Of a stretch of 7,972 bases of DNA, positions 1-5,378 are shown in pieces. Numbering within the stretch: position 1 is the stretch's first letter; each line of letters begins with the position of its first letter. The stretch lies in contig JALOQL010000048.1 of NCBI GenBank assembly GCA_025453415.1, positions 1 to 7,972 of the forward strand. Direction: 5' to 3'. The DNA is from Minisyncoccota bacterium. GTDB taxonomy: Bacteria; Patescibacteriota; Minisyncoccia; Minisyncoccales; UBA5738. The translations under genes and the position numbers were made by a program. A model generated the notes under the pieces. The model searched no databases. It was not told the DNA's origin and saw only the letters and a list, made by a program, of their open reading frames with translations.

Positions 1-3
1 ACC

Positions 4-29
4 TTGTTACGTAACATGCTACGTAACAA
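4..29. repeat. Tandem TACGTA palindromes forming an inverted repeat, operator-like
   Basis: TTGTTACGTA (4-13) is repeated as its exact reverse complement TACGTAACAA (20-29) around a 6-base spacer. Each arm also holds a 10-bp palindromic core, GTTACGTAAC at 6-15 and GCTACGTAAC at 18-27 (one mismatch to perfect symmetry), 12 bp apart. It lies 13 bp beyond the stop of the HigA-type gene. Two half-overlapping palindromes one helical turn apart would suit a dimeric helix-turn-helix repressor, perhaps controlling a gene left of the window. As RNA it would form a 10-bp hairpin, but no T-run follows on the minus strand, so a simple intrinsic terminator is less likely. The function is inferred. Confidence 0.5.
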
Positions 30-42
30 ACCGCTTGCCGAA

Positions 43-393
43 TTACGCCCCTATCAGGTAATCGGCCGGAATGCCCATCTTTTCGCGCAAACTTCTGATC
101 ATTTTAAGCGACAGCGATCTTTTTTTTGAGAACAATTCCGAAACCCGGTTGGCGCCGATGATCTTTGCCAAATCTTTTCTATCCATTCCCATCTGTTCCA
201 TGCGAAAGGTTATCGCTTCGATCGGATCCGGCGAGGCAATCGCGTAATTCGCTTCTTCGTATTTTTCGGCCAAAGTCGCCAGAATATCCAGCTCGTCGCT
301 TTCCGGAGTGCCGGGCAAGGCATTCCAAATCAGCTCAATCCTTTTGAGCGTTTCCTCGTAATCTTTTTTGTTTTTTATCGGTTTAATGTTCAT
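43..393 (-). CDS. higA: HigA-type antitoxin / XRE-family helix-turn-helix protein
   Basis: A 116-aa protein matching the HigA group of COG5499. In type II toxin-antitoxin modules this protein neutralises the HigB mRNA interferase and represses its own operon. The N-terminal part (residues 1-55) has the family pattern: MNIKPI, a DYEETLKRIE helix, PGTPESDELDILATL and a YEE helix. PDPIEAITFRMEQ (56-67) opens the helix-turn-helix domain (about 60-112), including DRKDLAKIIG, a recognition-helix region NRVSELFSKKR and a terminal GIPADYLI. The start at 393 is preferred over an upstream in-frame ATG at 408: MNIKPI is the family's normal N-terminus, and this ATG overlaps the deaminase TGA as ATGA, implying translational coupling. 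HigB is normally the gene just upstream; here that place is taken by a deaminase. Family assignment is firm; an antitoxin role without a visible toxin is unproven. Confidence 0.87.
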   Translation of the reverse strand: MNIKPIKNKKDYEETLKRIELIWNALPGTPESDELDILATLAEKYEEANYAIASPDPIEAITFRMEQMGMDRKDLAKIIGANRVSELFSKKRSLSLKMIRSLREKMGIPADYLIGA

Positions 394-845
394 AACGAAT
401 TTTCCCATTCCCGCACGACTTTGAGCGAAATCTCTTCCAATTCGGGCACGGGAATCATTTCAATCGGCCTGGTTAATTCAGTATTGAGAGCCTCCGGCAC
501 ATAATGGCCACCATAGTATTCTGCCACCAACTTATTTTTCGGGCAGGCATAAATAATTTTTGAAATAGAACTCCATACGGATGCGCCAAGGCACATAAGG
601 CATGGCTGCATAGAAGCATACATGATCGCGCCCGACAAGTTGGTAGTGTTCAGGTTTTTGCAGGCATCGCGAATGGCAGCCATCTCTCCGTGACTCGTCG
701 GATCATTCAGCTTATTTCCAATACTTATACCTTCTCCGATAACCTTCCCATCCTTAACGACAACCGCACCCGCAGGAAAACCGCCCTGCGCTACAGATTC
801 TCTCGCCTTCTCTATCGCCCACCGCAAAAAATTGTTATTTTCCAT
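390..845 (-). CDS. Nucleoside/guanine deaminase (cytidine-deaminase-like fold)
   Basis: A 151-aa zinc-dependent deaminase of the CumB/TadA/guanine-deaminase group (COG0590). The zinc site is complete: SHGE (H52, proton-shuttling E54) and PCLMC (C82, C85). Residues 22-33 (GFPAGAVVVKDG) form the substrate-binding strand region. The motif is HGE rather than the commoner HAE, which the superfamily tolerates. Length, the IRDACKNL helix and the spacing resemble bacterial guanine deaminase, which turns guanine into xanthine, more than tRNA adenosine deaminase TadA; the substrate cannot be fixed by reading. The start at 845 gives a normal N-terminus. The frame stays open upstream to 1166, but that extension only translates tRNA sequence. 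The stop overlaps the HigA-type start by ATGA. No clear ribosome binding site or promoter is visible, so transcription may come from the tRNA-Ser region upstream. Confidence 0.88.
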   Translation of the reverse strand: MENNNFLRWAIEKARESVAQGGFPAGAVVVKDGKVIGEGISIGNKLNDPTSHGEMAAIRDACKNLNTTNLSGAIMYASMQPCLMCLGASVWSSISKIIYACPKNKLVAEYYGGHYVPEALNTELTRPIEMIPVPELEEISLKVVREWENSL

Positions 846-864
846 AGGCTTAAAGTGACCAATC

Positions 865-915
865 TGGCGGAAGCGGAAGCATTCGAACCTTCGACACCAT
901 TGTTGGCATAATGGT
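865..915 (-). pseudogene. tRNA 3'-end remnant with encoded CCA
   Basis: Read on the minus strand, 865-892 has a T arm (GAAGG, loop TTCGAAT, GCTTC), a 7-base acceptor 3' strand CGCTTCC, discriminator G and an encoded CCA. The 53-61 position of the T stem would be a G-G mismatch, a damaging change, which suggests decay. Upstream, 898-915 can form a 5-bp stem (CCATT/AATGG) around an 8-base loop, possibly an anticodon-arm relic. No matching 5' acceptor strand (GGAAGCG) was found nearby. It lies just upstream of the deaminase start and may now act only as leader. Confidence 0.45.
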
Positions 916-935
916 TTTTCCCGCCTTAGCGGGAC
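914..935. repeat. Dispersed hairpin repeat, copy 1
   Basis: A 22-base unit with the inverted core CCCGC-CTTA-GCGGG preceded by GTTTTT on the plus strand. It matches 1199-1220 in 20 of 22 positions, both differences being in the loop. A second, unrelated short hairpin (CCGCC ACA GGCGG, 936-948) abuts it. The two copies bracket the tRNA cluster. No function is evident; a small mobile or structural intergenic repeat is possible. Confidence 0.5.
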
Positions 936-967
936 CCGCCACAGGCGGTGGCAAGACCATTCCACCG

Positions 968-1012
968 CGATGGATGGAAGGATCGAACTTCCGATGGGCT
1001 TCCCGCAACCAT
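968..1012 (-). pseudogene. tRNA 3'-end remnant (T arm plus acceptor strand)
   Basis: On the minus strand, 976-992 is a perfect T arm: stem GGAAG/CTTCC with the consensus loop TTCGATC. It is followed by a 7-base acceptor strand ATCCATC and a G in the discriminator position (968); no CCA follows. Upstream, 993-1012 can be read as a long variable arm (ATGG ... CCAT), as in class II tRNAs, but this is weak. No 5' half carrying GATGGAT was seen. The T arm itself is convincing; identity of the parent tRNA is unknown. Confidence 0.5.
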
Positions 1013-1029
1013 TTAAATTCGTAAAAAAG

Positions 1030-1072
1030 CGGAGGGGACGAGATTCGAACTCGCGGTGGCTTTTGACCACAA
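1030..1072 (-). pseudogene. 3' part of a second serine tRNA (variable arm, T arm, acceptor)
   Basis: On the minus strand this segment has a serine-type variable arm (GTGG TCAAAA GCCAC), a T arm (GCGAG, TTCGAAT, CTCGT with one G-U pair), an acceptor 3' strand CCCCTCC and discriminator G. The variable arm plus following CG is identical over 17 bases to that of the neighbouring tRNA-Ser(UGA), but the T stem and acceptor differ. Its acceptor strand pairs perfectly with GGAGGGG at 1248-1254, so the two pieces look like the ends of one tRNA separated by about 160 bases that contain the intact tRNA-Ser(UGA). No anticodon arm is present in this piece. Confidence 0.65.
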
Positions 1073-1073
1073 C

Positions 1074-1186
1074 TTTTATTGCAATGCGGTGGGGGTGAGA
1101 TTCGAACTCACGGTGGCTTTTGACCACAGCAGTTTTCAAGACTGCCTCTTTCAACCGCTCAGACACCCCACCGCATTGCGATAAAA
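1074..1186. repeat. Inverted flanks enclosing tRNA-Ser(UGA)
   Basis: The 14 bases at 1074-1087 and the 14 bases at 1173-1186 are inverted copies with a single mismatch (1080 against 1180). They are continuous with the 7-bp acceptor stem, so leader and trailer of the tRNA transcript could form a 21-bp helix with one C-A mismatch. The outer ends are AT-rich (TTTTAT) and the inner part is GCAATGC. The arrangement could be a processing structure or the terminal repeats of a small inserted cassette; see the findings. Confidence 0.65.
1087..1172 (-). tRNA. tRNA-Ser(UGA)
   Basis: An 86-base class II tRNA. The acceptor stem is GGTGGGG/CCCCACC with discriminator G73, as serine tRNAs require. The D arm begins TGTCTGAGCGGTTGA. 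The anticodon stem GCAGT/ACTGC encloses the loop CTTGAAA, giving anticodon UGA (reads UCN serine codons). The long variable arm is GTGG TCAAAA GCCAC, and the T arm is GTGAG TTCGAAT CTCAC. CCA is not encoded, so a CCA-adding enzyme must supply it. It sits between the two separated ends of another serine tRNA and has unusually complementary flanks. Confidence 0.95.
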
Positions 1187-1198
1187 TTCATATTTGAA

Positions 1199-1220
1199 GT
1201 TTTTCCCGCCTCCGCGGGAC
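1199..1220. repeat. Dispersed hairpin repeat, copy 2
   Basis: Core CCCGC-CTCC-GCGGG preceded by GTTTTT, matching 914-935 at 20 of 22 positions with differences only in the loop. Here the stem could be lengthened by an outer pair GAAGT/ACTTC (1219-1223 and 1195-1200 region, read on the minus strand). It lies inside the gap of the split serine tRNA, between its 5' end and the intact tRNA-Ser(UGA). Confidence 0.5.
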
Positions 1221-1231
1221 TTCCTACTGGT

Positions 1232-1254
1232 CGCATCCACTCAGGCACCCCTCC
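1232..1254 (-). pseudogene. 5' end of a second serine tRNA (acceptor strand and D arm)
   Basis: On the minus strand this begins GGAGGGGTGCCTGAGTGG: a 7-base acceptor strand, the 8-9 dinucleotide TG and a serine-type D arm with the invariant GG. The sequence then departs from a normal tRNA, and no standard anticodon arm follows; a possible stem GAAGT/ACTTC is interrupted by the dispersed hairpin repeat. Its acceptor strand is the exact complement of the orphan 3' end at 1030-1072 and is also identical to that of tRNA-Ser(GCU) at 5473-5558. It lies 35 bases after the ATPase stop. Confidence 0.6.
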
Positions 1255-1289
1255 ATGCAAATAAGTTAAACCATTTTAAAAGCGAAAAA

Positions 1290-3848
1290 TCAACTTTTCC
1301 TGAACAATTTGAAGATCTCAAACCACAGCAGGCTGGCGAAGGCGACCGCGAAGGACAGCGCGACGTCGACGAAAGTGATGGGCGCGAAATGGAAAACTTG
1401 GCGCAAAAACGGCACCGACAGGACCAGCGCGAGCGTCAGCGCCACCGTACCCAGCATCCAATACAAAGCCTTGTTGCCGTCGCCCAAAACGGACAGGCTT
1501 ATCCTTGACCACGACAAGTTGCAAACGATCAGCATTACGTTGGCGAACACGATCGCGGTGAATACGATCGCCCGCGCTTCGTCATCGCTCCTTTGGGACG
1601 CCAAAGTATATTGGAAAAGGATAAAAACCGCCGCCAACACCCCCAAGCCTTGCAACAAACTGACCAGCATCTCCCGGCGGCCGAAAAGCGGGTCCTTCAA
1701 ATCCCGCGGCGGGCGGTTCATGACGTTCTTGCTTTCCGGCTCGGCTTCAAAAACCAAAGAGCAAGCCGGATCGATGATGAGCTCAAGAAACGCGATGTGC
1801 GCCGGATAAAAAACCACCGGCCAACCCATCACCACCGGCAGGAATGATATTCCCGCGATCGGAATATGCACGGCAAAAATATAGGCAATGGCCTTTTTAA
1901 GATTATCGAATATCGACCGCCCGGTCTTTATCCCCTGGACGATCGAAGAAAAATCATCATTGAGCAGCACCAGGTCGGCCGCCTCGCGCGCCACATCCGT
2001 CCCCCGCTCGCCCATGGCAATGCCAATATGGGCGGCCTTCAATGCCGGCGCGTCATTGACGCCGTCGCCGGTCATCGCGATCGCCTTGCCCTTGCTTTTG
2101 AAAGCGTTGACGATGACCATTTTCTGCTCGGGCGCGATACGGGCAAAGATATTGACCGTCTCGATCGCGCGAGCGAGCTCGCCGGGATCCATTTTTTTTA
2201 AATCATCGCCAGTCAAACACCTGTCGGGATTTTCCAACCCGATGCGCCGGGCAATGTTGGTCGCGGTCGCCGGGTAATCTCCGGTTATCATGCACACCCG
2301 GACGCCGGCGCGATAACAGCTGCGAACCGCCTCGGGCGCCGAAGGCCGGATCGGGTCGGCAAACCCAAGCAACCCCGCGAATTGAAAATCAAAATCGTGC
2401 TGATGCCCGGGCAGCTCCGATTTCGCAACCCGGGCGGCCGCCACCGCCAGCACCCGGAGGCCTTTTTTAAAAAACGGATCCATCCGCGCCGCCAGCTCCT
2501 TTTTTTGATCGTCGGAAAAATGGCAAAGGTCGGCAATCGATTCGGGTGCGCCTTTCGACGCCACGATATAACGATCGCCGTCACCCGCCTCCCAAACGTG
2601 CGAAAGGGCGAGAATATTGCCCGAAAACGGGTATTCTTTGATAAGCTTCCAATCCGCGTGCAGCCGTCCCTCGGAAAGAATGGATGTCCCCGCCCGGCGA
2701 ATCTCTTTTTCCAGCGGATCGAAAGGATCGGTTTGGCTCGCCAAAAGCGAATATTCCAATAGAAAATGGAACTTGTCCGCCAGAACCGCCTGCCCTTCCT
2801 CGTACTCGCCGGTATCGATTGTTTCACCGCCGGCCGAAATCGCCTGCAGCCTCATTTGGTTCAATGTTATCGTGCCGGTCTTATCCACGCAAAGTATCTC
2901 GGCGGCGCCCAGCGACTCGATGGCGGCGGCGTTGCGCGTCAAAACCTTCTTCTTCGACATACGCCAAGCGCCAAGCGCGAGAAAGATCATCAATACCACC
3001 GGGAACTCCTCGGGAAGCATCGACATGCTCACGGTAAGGCCGTAAAGGATACCGCCCAGCCAGTCGCCGTTGGCCAGGCCGTAATACAAAACTATCGCCG
3101 CGCACAAAAACGCGCCGGCGGCGGCAAACAGGCCGACAAGCTTGCCGGTTTCTTTTCTTAAAAGAGGTTCTTCTTCGTTGATATCGTCAAGCGATTTGCC
3201 GATCATCCCCATCCGGGTCGCCGCCGCGGTCGCCGCCGCGCGCACCAGGCCGCGGCCGCGGGTGATAAGCGTTCCCGAATAAACAAAAGGAAGGTTGTCG
3301 CCGCCGGGAGTTTCGCCGGCGAAATCCCGAACACCATCCCAAGCCGTTTTTGAAACCGGCACCGATTCGCCGGTGAGCATGGATTCGTCCGCCATCAGGT
3401 TGGCCGATTCCAGAATCACGGCGTCGGCCGGCACCCGGTCGCCTTCCCGCAAAACGATGACATCGCCAATGACCACTTCCCTTCCGGGAACGCGGCGCCG
3501 CGCGCCGTCGCGGACCACCAGCGCCCGCGGGCTGGAAAGGTTGCGCAACGCCTCGACGGCGCGCTCGGTTTTATGCCGCTGGTAAAAAGTTATTCCCAAA
3601 ACAAAAACCACGAAAGACGACAGCATCAAGGCGTCCTGCGGTTCACCAAGCAAAAAATAGACCAAACCGGCCGCGGCCAAAAGCAGGAGCATCGGCTCCT
3701 TCAACATTTCCAAAAAAATCACGGCGTATCCCCGCTTTTTCTGCGACGGCAATTCGTTGTACCCGTCGATTTTCAGCCGCGCCGCGGCCTGGGCCGAAGT
3801 CAGACCCGTTAAAAATTTTTTTCCGCCACCGTCCATTTTTTGAAACAT
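1290..3848 (-). CDS. P-type cation-transporting ATPase (HAD superfamily, P2-like)
   Basis: An 852-aa membrane pump, full length for P2-type ATPases, using ATP to move a cation across the cell membrane. In order: an N-terminal cation-ATPase domain (about 14-60); M1 and M2 (about 50-67 and 73-90); actuator domain with TGES (159-162); M3 and M4 (about 237-257 and 264-292) with PEEFP (279-283); phosphorylation site DKTGT (D322); nucleotide-binding KGAPE (432-436); TGD (522-524) and TGDGVNDAPALK (593-604); then six C-terminal membrane segments (about 655-848), with DPACS (693-697) in M6. M4 E280 and M6 D693 fall where SERCA calcium pumps have E309 and D800, but PEGLP is PEEFP and the M5 acidic residue is not evident, so the ion is left open. 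The start at 3848 is the ORF's first ATG; M5 (3836) is an alternative. Neither has a clear ribosome binding site. Confidence 0.93.
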   Translation of the reverse strand: MFQKMDGGGKKFLTGLTSAQAAARLKIDGYNELPSQKKRGYAVIFLEMLKEPMLLLLAAAGLVYFLLGEPQDALMLSSFVVFVLGITFYQRHKTERAVEALRNLSSPRALVVRDGARRRVPGREVVIGDVIVLREGDRVPADAVILESANLMADESMLTGESVPVSKTAWDGVRDFAGETPGGDNLPFVYSGTLITRGRGLVRAAATAAATRMGMIGKSLDDINEEEPLLRKETGKLVGLFAAAGAFLCAAIVLYYGLANGDWLGGILYGLTVSMSMLPEEFPVVLMIFLALGAWRMSKKKVLTRNAAAIESLGAAEILCVDKTGTITLNQMRLQAISAGGETIDTGEYEEGQAVLADKFHFLLEYSLLASQTDPFDPLEKEIRRAGTSILSEGRLHADWKLIKEYPFSGNILALSHVWEAGDGDRYIVASKGAPESIADLCHFSDDQKKELAARMDPFFKKGLRVLAVAAARVAKSELPGHQHDFDFQFAGLLGFADPIRPSAPEAVRSCYRAGVRVCMITGDYPATATNIARRIGLENPDRCLTGDDLKKMDPGELARAIETVNIFARIAPEQKMVIVNAFKSKGKAIAMTGDGVNDAPALKAAHIGIAMGERGTDVAREAADLVLLNDDFSSIVQGIKTGRSIFDNLKKAIAYIFAVHIPIAGISFLPVVMGWPVVFYPAHIAFLELIIDPACSLVFEAEPESKNVMNRPPRDLKDPLFGRREMLVSLLQGLGVLAAVFILFQYTLASQRSDDEARAIVFTAIVFANVMLIVCNLSWSRISLSVLGDGNKALYWMLGTVALTLALVLSVPFLRQVFHFAPITFVDVALSFAVAFASLLWFEIFKLFRKS

Positions 3849-3856
3849 TATTTTAT

Positions 3857-3862
3857 TGTATA
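3857..3862 (-). promoter_or_regulatory. Possible -10 element for the ATPase gene
   Basis: TATACA on the minus strand, within an AT-rich stretch 9 bases before the ATG at 3848. The only -35 candidate (TTGCTT, near 3883-3888) would be too far away at about 20 bases. If used, the transcript would begin almost at the start codon, i.e. nearly leaderless, which would fit the missing ribosome binding site. Weakly supported. Confidence 0.3.
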
Positions 3863-3879
3863 GAAAAAAACAACGCCTT

Positions 3880-3903
3880 TAAAGCAAAACCGCCTCGCGG
3901 CGG
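3880..3903 (-). terminator. Intrinsic terminator of the two-gene hypothetical operon
   Basis: On the minus strand, CCGCC-GCGA-GGCGG forms a 5-bp GC stem closed by a GNRA-type tetraloop, directly followed by TTTTGCTTT. It lies 10 bases after the stop of the acidic protein gene and before the ATPase promoter region, so it separates the two transcription units. The plus-strand sequence resembles the hairpin at 5560-5576 (15 of 17 positions). Confidence 0.65.
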
Positions 3904-3912
3904 ATGGCATTT

Positions 3913-4239
3913 TTACTGAATTTGGCCCAAATGCGGCGGTTTGGGCGGCGCGGCCGCCAATTCATTTTCTTCCTGTTCCAGCTCCGCGATTGCTTGGCCA
4001 AGTTTATCTTCCACTCCGTCGGCGCATTCGTTCAAAACTCCGGCAACTTCTTTTTCCGCGTCGGCCTCGATTTGCGCGCCTTCGATCTCCAAATCTATAA
4101 TGCCGTTAAGCTCGTCCCTCTCCTCTTTTTCGAGGTATCCCCTCTTTTCCGCTTTCGCCAAGAGATTATTGATGATGATAGTCCCTTCGCGGGAAAACCC
4201 GGCACTATCGACTTCATTTTTAAGCTGTTTTAAATCCAT
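3913..4239 (-). CDS. Hypothetical small acidic helical protein
   Basis: A 108-aa protein of no family I recognise. It is strongly acidic (about 26 Asp/Glu against 11 Lys/Arg) and, from residue 1 to about 93, rich in Glu, Lys, Leu, Ile and Ala in helix- or coiled-coil-like patterns (for example DELNGIIDLEIEG and QAIAELEQEENEL). It ends in a short proline-rich tail (AAAPPKPPHLGQIQ). There is no signal peptide or membrane segment and only one cysteine. The gene starts 11 bases after the stop of the 229-aa gene and has no visible ribosome binding site of its own. A hairpin terminator follows. The close spacing suggests co-expression with the basic protein upstream. Real gene: likely. Function: unknown. 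Confidence 0.7.
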   Translation of the reverse strand: MDLKQLKNEVDSAGFSREGTIIINNLLAKAEKRGYLEKEERDELNGIIDLEIEGAQIEADAEKEVAGVLNECADGVEDKLGQAIAELEQEENELAAAPPKPPHLGQIQ

Positions 4240-4250
4240 GGTCGATAAAA

Positions 4251-4940
4251 TTATGATCCCGATCTTGTCATGATGTTGAAAATAGCTTTCATTGTTTTCG
4301 CCTTCCTTCTTATCTCGTCGGCTTTCTCGCTTTTTTTAAGCAAACGGCCTGCCTCTTGGCGCGCCCCGGCAGTAAATTGCCACGCACCCCGCAAGTGATC
4401 CATCGCTCCTTTACGGTCGCGACTCTCTTGTGGCCTTCGCCGCGCCATTTCTTCGGCAAATGCGGATAAAACTTCCTCGCCCGCGCCCGCCTTCTTTGCG
4501 CTAAACATTGCCAGTTGGCCGAAAAAACCTCTTTTTTTGACTTCGTATCCGGCCTTGATCTTATCGTATTTTATCGCCGCCCGGCCAATAACCGCATCGG
4601 TCCCTTCCACTGTCCGGTCGATTTTTTGCTTGACCGAATCCACCGACACCCCAAACGCTTCCCGCCGCGACAACCAAGCCGCGCCCTGGGAAATAAATCC
4701 ATCTATTCTCGCTCTTTGTTTCGTCCGCCATTCCCGCCCGGCGTTCACTTCTATTCCGTGCTTTAAATTGCTTAAATCCCCTGCGGCCGGGCCACCTTCT
4801 TGCGGCCTTACCGCCGGCATAACTTCGCTTGAAGCCGCGTTCGTATTGTCCGTATTTTCCGATCCATCCCCCACGACTTCAAATTCGGTATCGATTATCG
4901 ATGGCTTATTCTTTTCTCCAGCGTCAAAATTTTGGCTCAT
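4251..4940 (-). CDS. Hypothetical basic protein with disordered N-terminus
   Basis: A 229-aa protein I do not recognise. Residues 1 to about 60 are acidic and rich in Asn, Ser, Gly, Pro and Ala (GDGSENTDNTNAASSE), typical of a disordered leader. Residues 65-229 are basic and probably helical, with clusters such as REWRTKQRARID, EEMARRRPQESRDRKG and LLKKSEKADEIRRKAK. No membrane segment, signal peptide or catalytic motif is visible. The start at 4940 is the first ATG after a near-consensus promoter and leaves a leader of about 20 bases without a proper Shine-Dalgarno sequence. It is followed after 11 bases by the acidic 108-aa gene. The opposite charges suggest, but do not show, that the two products bind each other. 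It could be a lineage-specific cytoplasmic protein, perhaps nucleic-acid binding. Confidence 0.7.
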   Translation of the reverse strand: MSQNFDAGEKNKPSIIDTEFEVVGDGSENTDNTNAASSEVMPAVRPQEGGPAAGDLSNLKHGIEVNAGREWRTKQRARIDGFISQGAAWLSRREAFGVSVDSVKQKIDRTVEGTDAVIGRAAIKYDKIKAGYEVKKRGFFGQLAMFSAKKAGAGEEVLSAFAEEMARRRPQESRDRKGAMDHLRGAWQFTAGARQEAGRLLKKSEKADEIRRKAKTMKAIFNIMTRSGS

Positions 4941-4966
4941 AATTCATCGGATTAGTCTCTTTTAGG

Positions 4967-4995
4967 ATTATATCAAAATGCCCCGCAAGCATCAA
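4967..4995 (-). promoter_or_regulatory. Sigma-70-type promoter for the 229-aa/108-aa operon
   Basis: On the minus strand: -35 TTGATG (4990-4995), a 17-base spacer, and a perfect -10 TATAAT (4967-4972). Transcription would begin near 4960, about 20 bases before the ATG at 4940. It lies within the last codons of the decayed four-helix-bundle gene, so it probably arose or survived inside that pseudogene. Confidence 0.75.
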
Positions 4996-5317
4996 AGATA
5001 TCTCTCGGCGCCATTTGCTGGATATTTCTGGTCGCTCTTAATTCCTCAAAGGTAAACTGGCGCTAATCTAAAATTAGCTCCATGAGCGACACGCACTCAT
5101 ACACCGACCCTCTGGAAATGGTATAAAAATTCCTTTTGTCAGCTTTGGAAAATTTTCCGCTCCCCTCGGCAATATTGATCGCAATGCTTATCCCCGCCCG
5201 TTTAAGCTGGTCGCGAATATAAGAATCTATCTGCTTGTTGCCGGATAAAAATAAAAGAACTTCCTTGCTTAGTTATTTTGATTTGCGGTAAACCTCCGGA
5301 TTTTCGAAATCGAACAT
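4973..5317 (-). pseudogene. Four-helix-bundle protein (S23/IVS-type), two in-frame stops
   Basis: Reading one frame from ATG at 5317 to TGA at 4973 gives 115 codons, the usual size of the four-helix-bundle (23S rRNA intervening-sequence protein-like) family. It is interrupted by TAA at codon 15 (5275-5273) and TAG at codon 85 (5065-5063). Family features are clear: MFDFENPEVYRKSK at the N-terminus, then DQLKRAGISIAINIAEGSGKF, then ADKRNFYTISRGSVYECVSLME. After the second stop, FEELRATRNIQQM resembles the final helix. There is no frameshift; both lesions are point nonsense changes (TAA probably from a GAA, AAA or CAA codon). Product function in free-standing copies is poorly known. No internal start could restore a useful protein. 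The downstream promoter lies inside its tail. Confidence 0.85.
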
Positions 5318-5378
5318 ATTATTGGTAATGCCAAAATACAAAATACTCGTAATTAGTGTGAACAATTAGTATTTAGGA

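Noticed and set aside
394..408. Five-residue longer start for the HigA-type protein (ATG at 408)
   Set aside because: The ATG at 393 matches the family N-terminus and forms the ATGA overlap with the deaminase stop.
846..1166. N-terminal extension of the deaminase frame to 1166 (258 aa)
   Set aside because: The extension translates tRNA-Ser(UGA) and the tRNA fragments downstream of it; family members start at the ATG at 845.
1309..3812. Several plus-strand and alternate minus-strand open frames within the ATPase gene
   Set aside because: They are antisense or out-of-frame shadows of a clearly conserved 852-aa protein, with composition typical of GC-biased complementary frames and no recognisable domains.
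4973..5317. Alternative genetic code reading through TAA and TAG
   Set aside because: TAA ends purL, both HigA-type and acidic genes, and TGA ends purQ, the ATPase and the deaminase, all at expected C-termini; a pseudogene is simpler.
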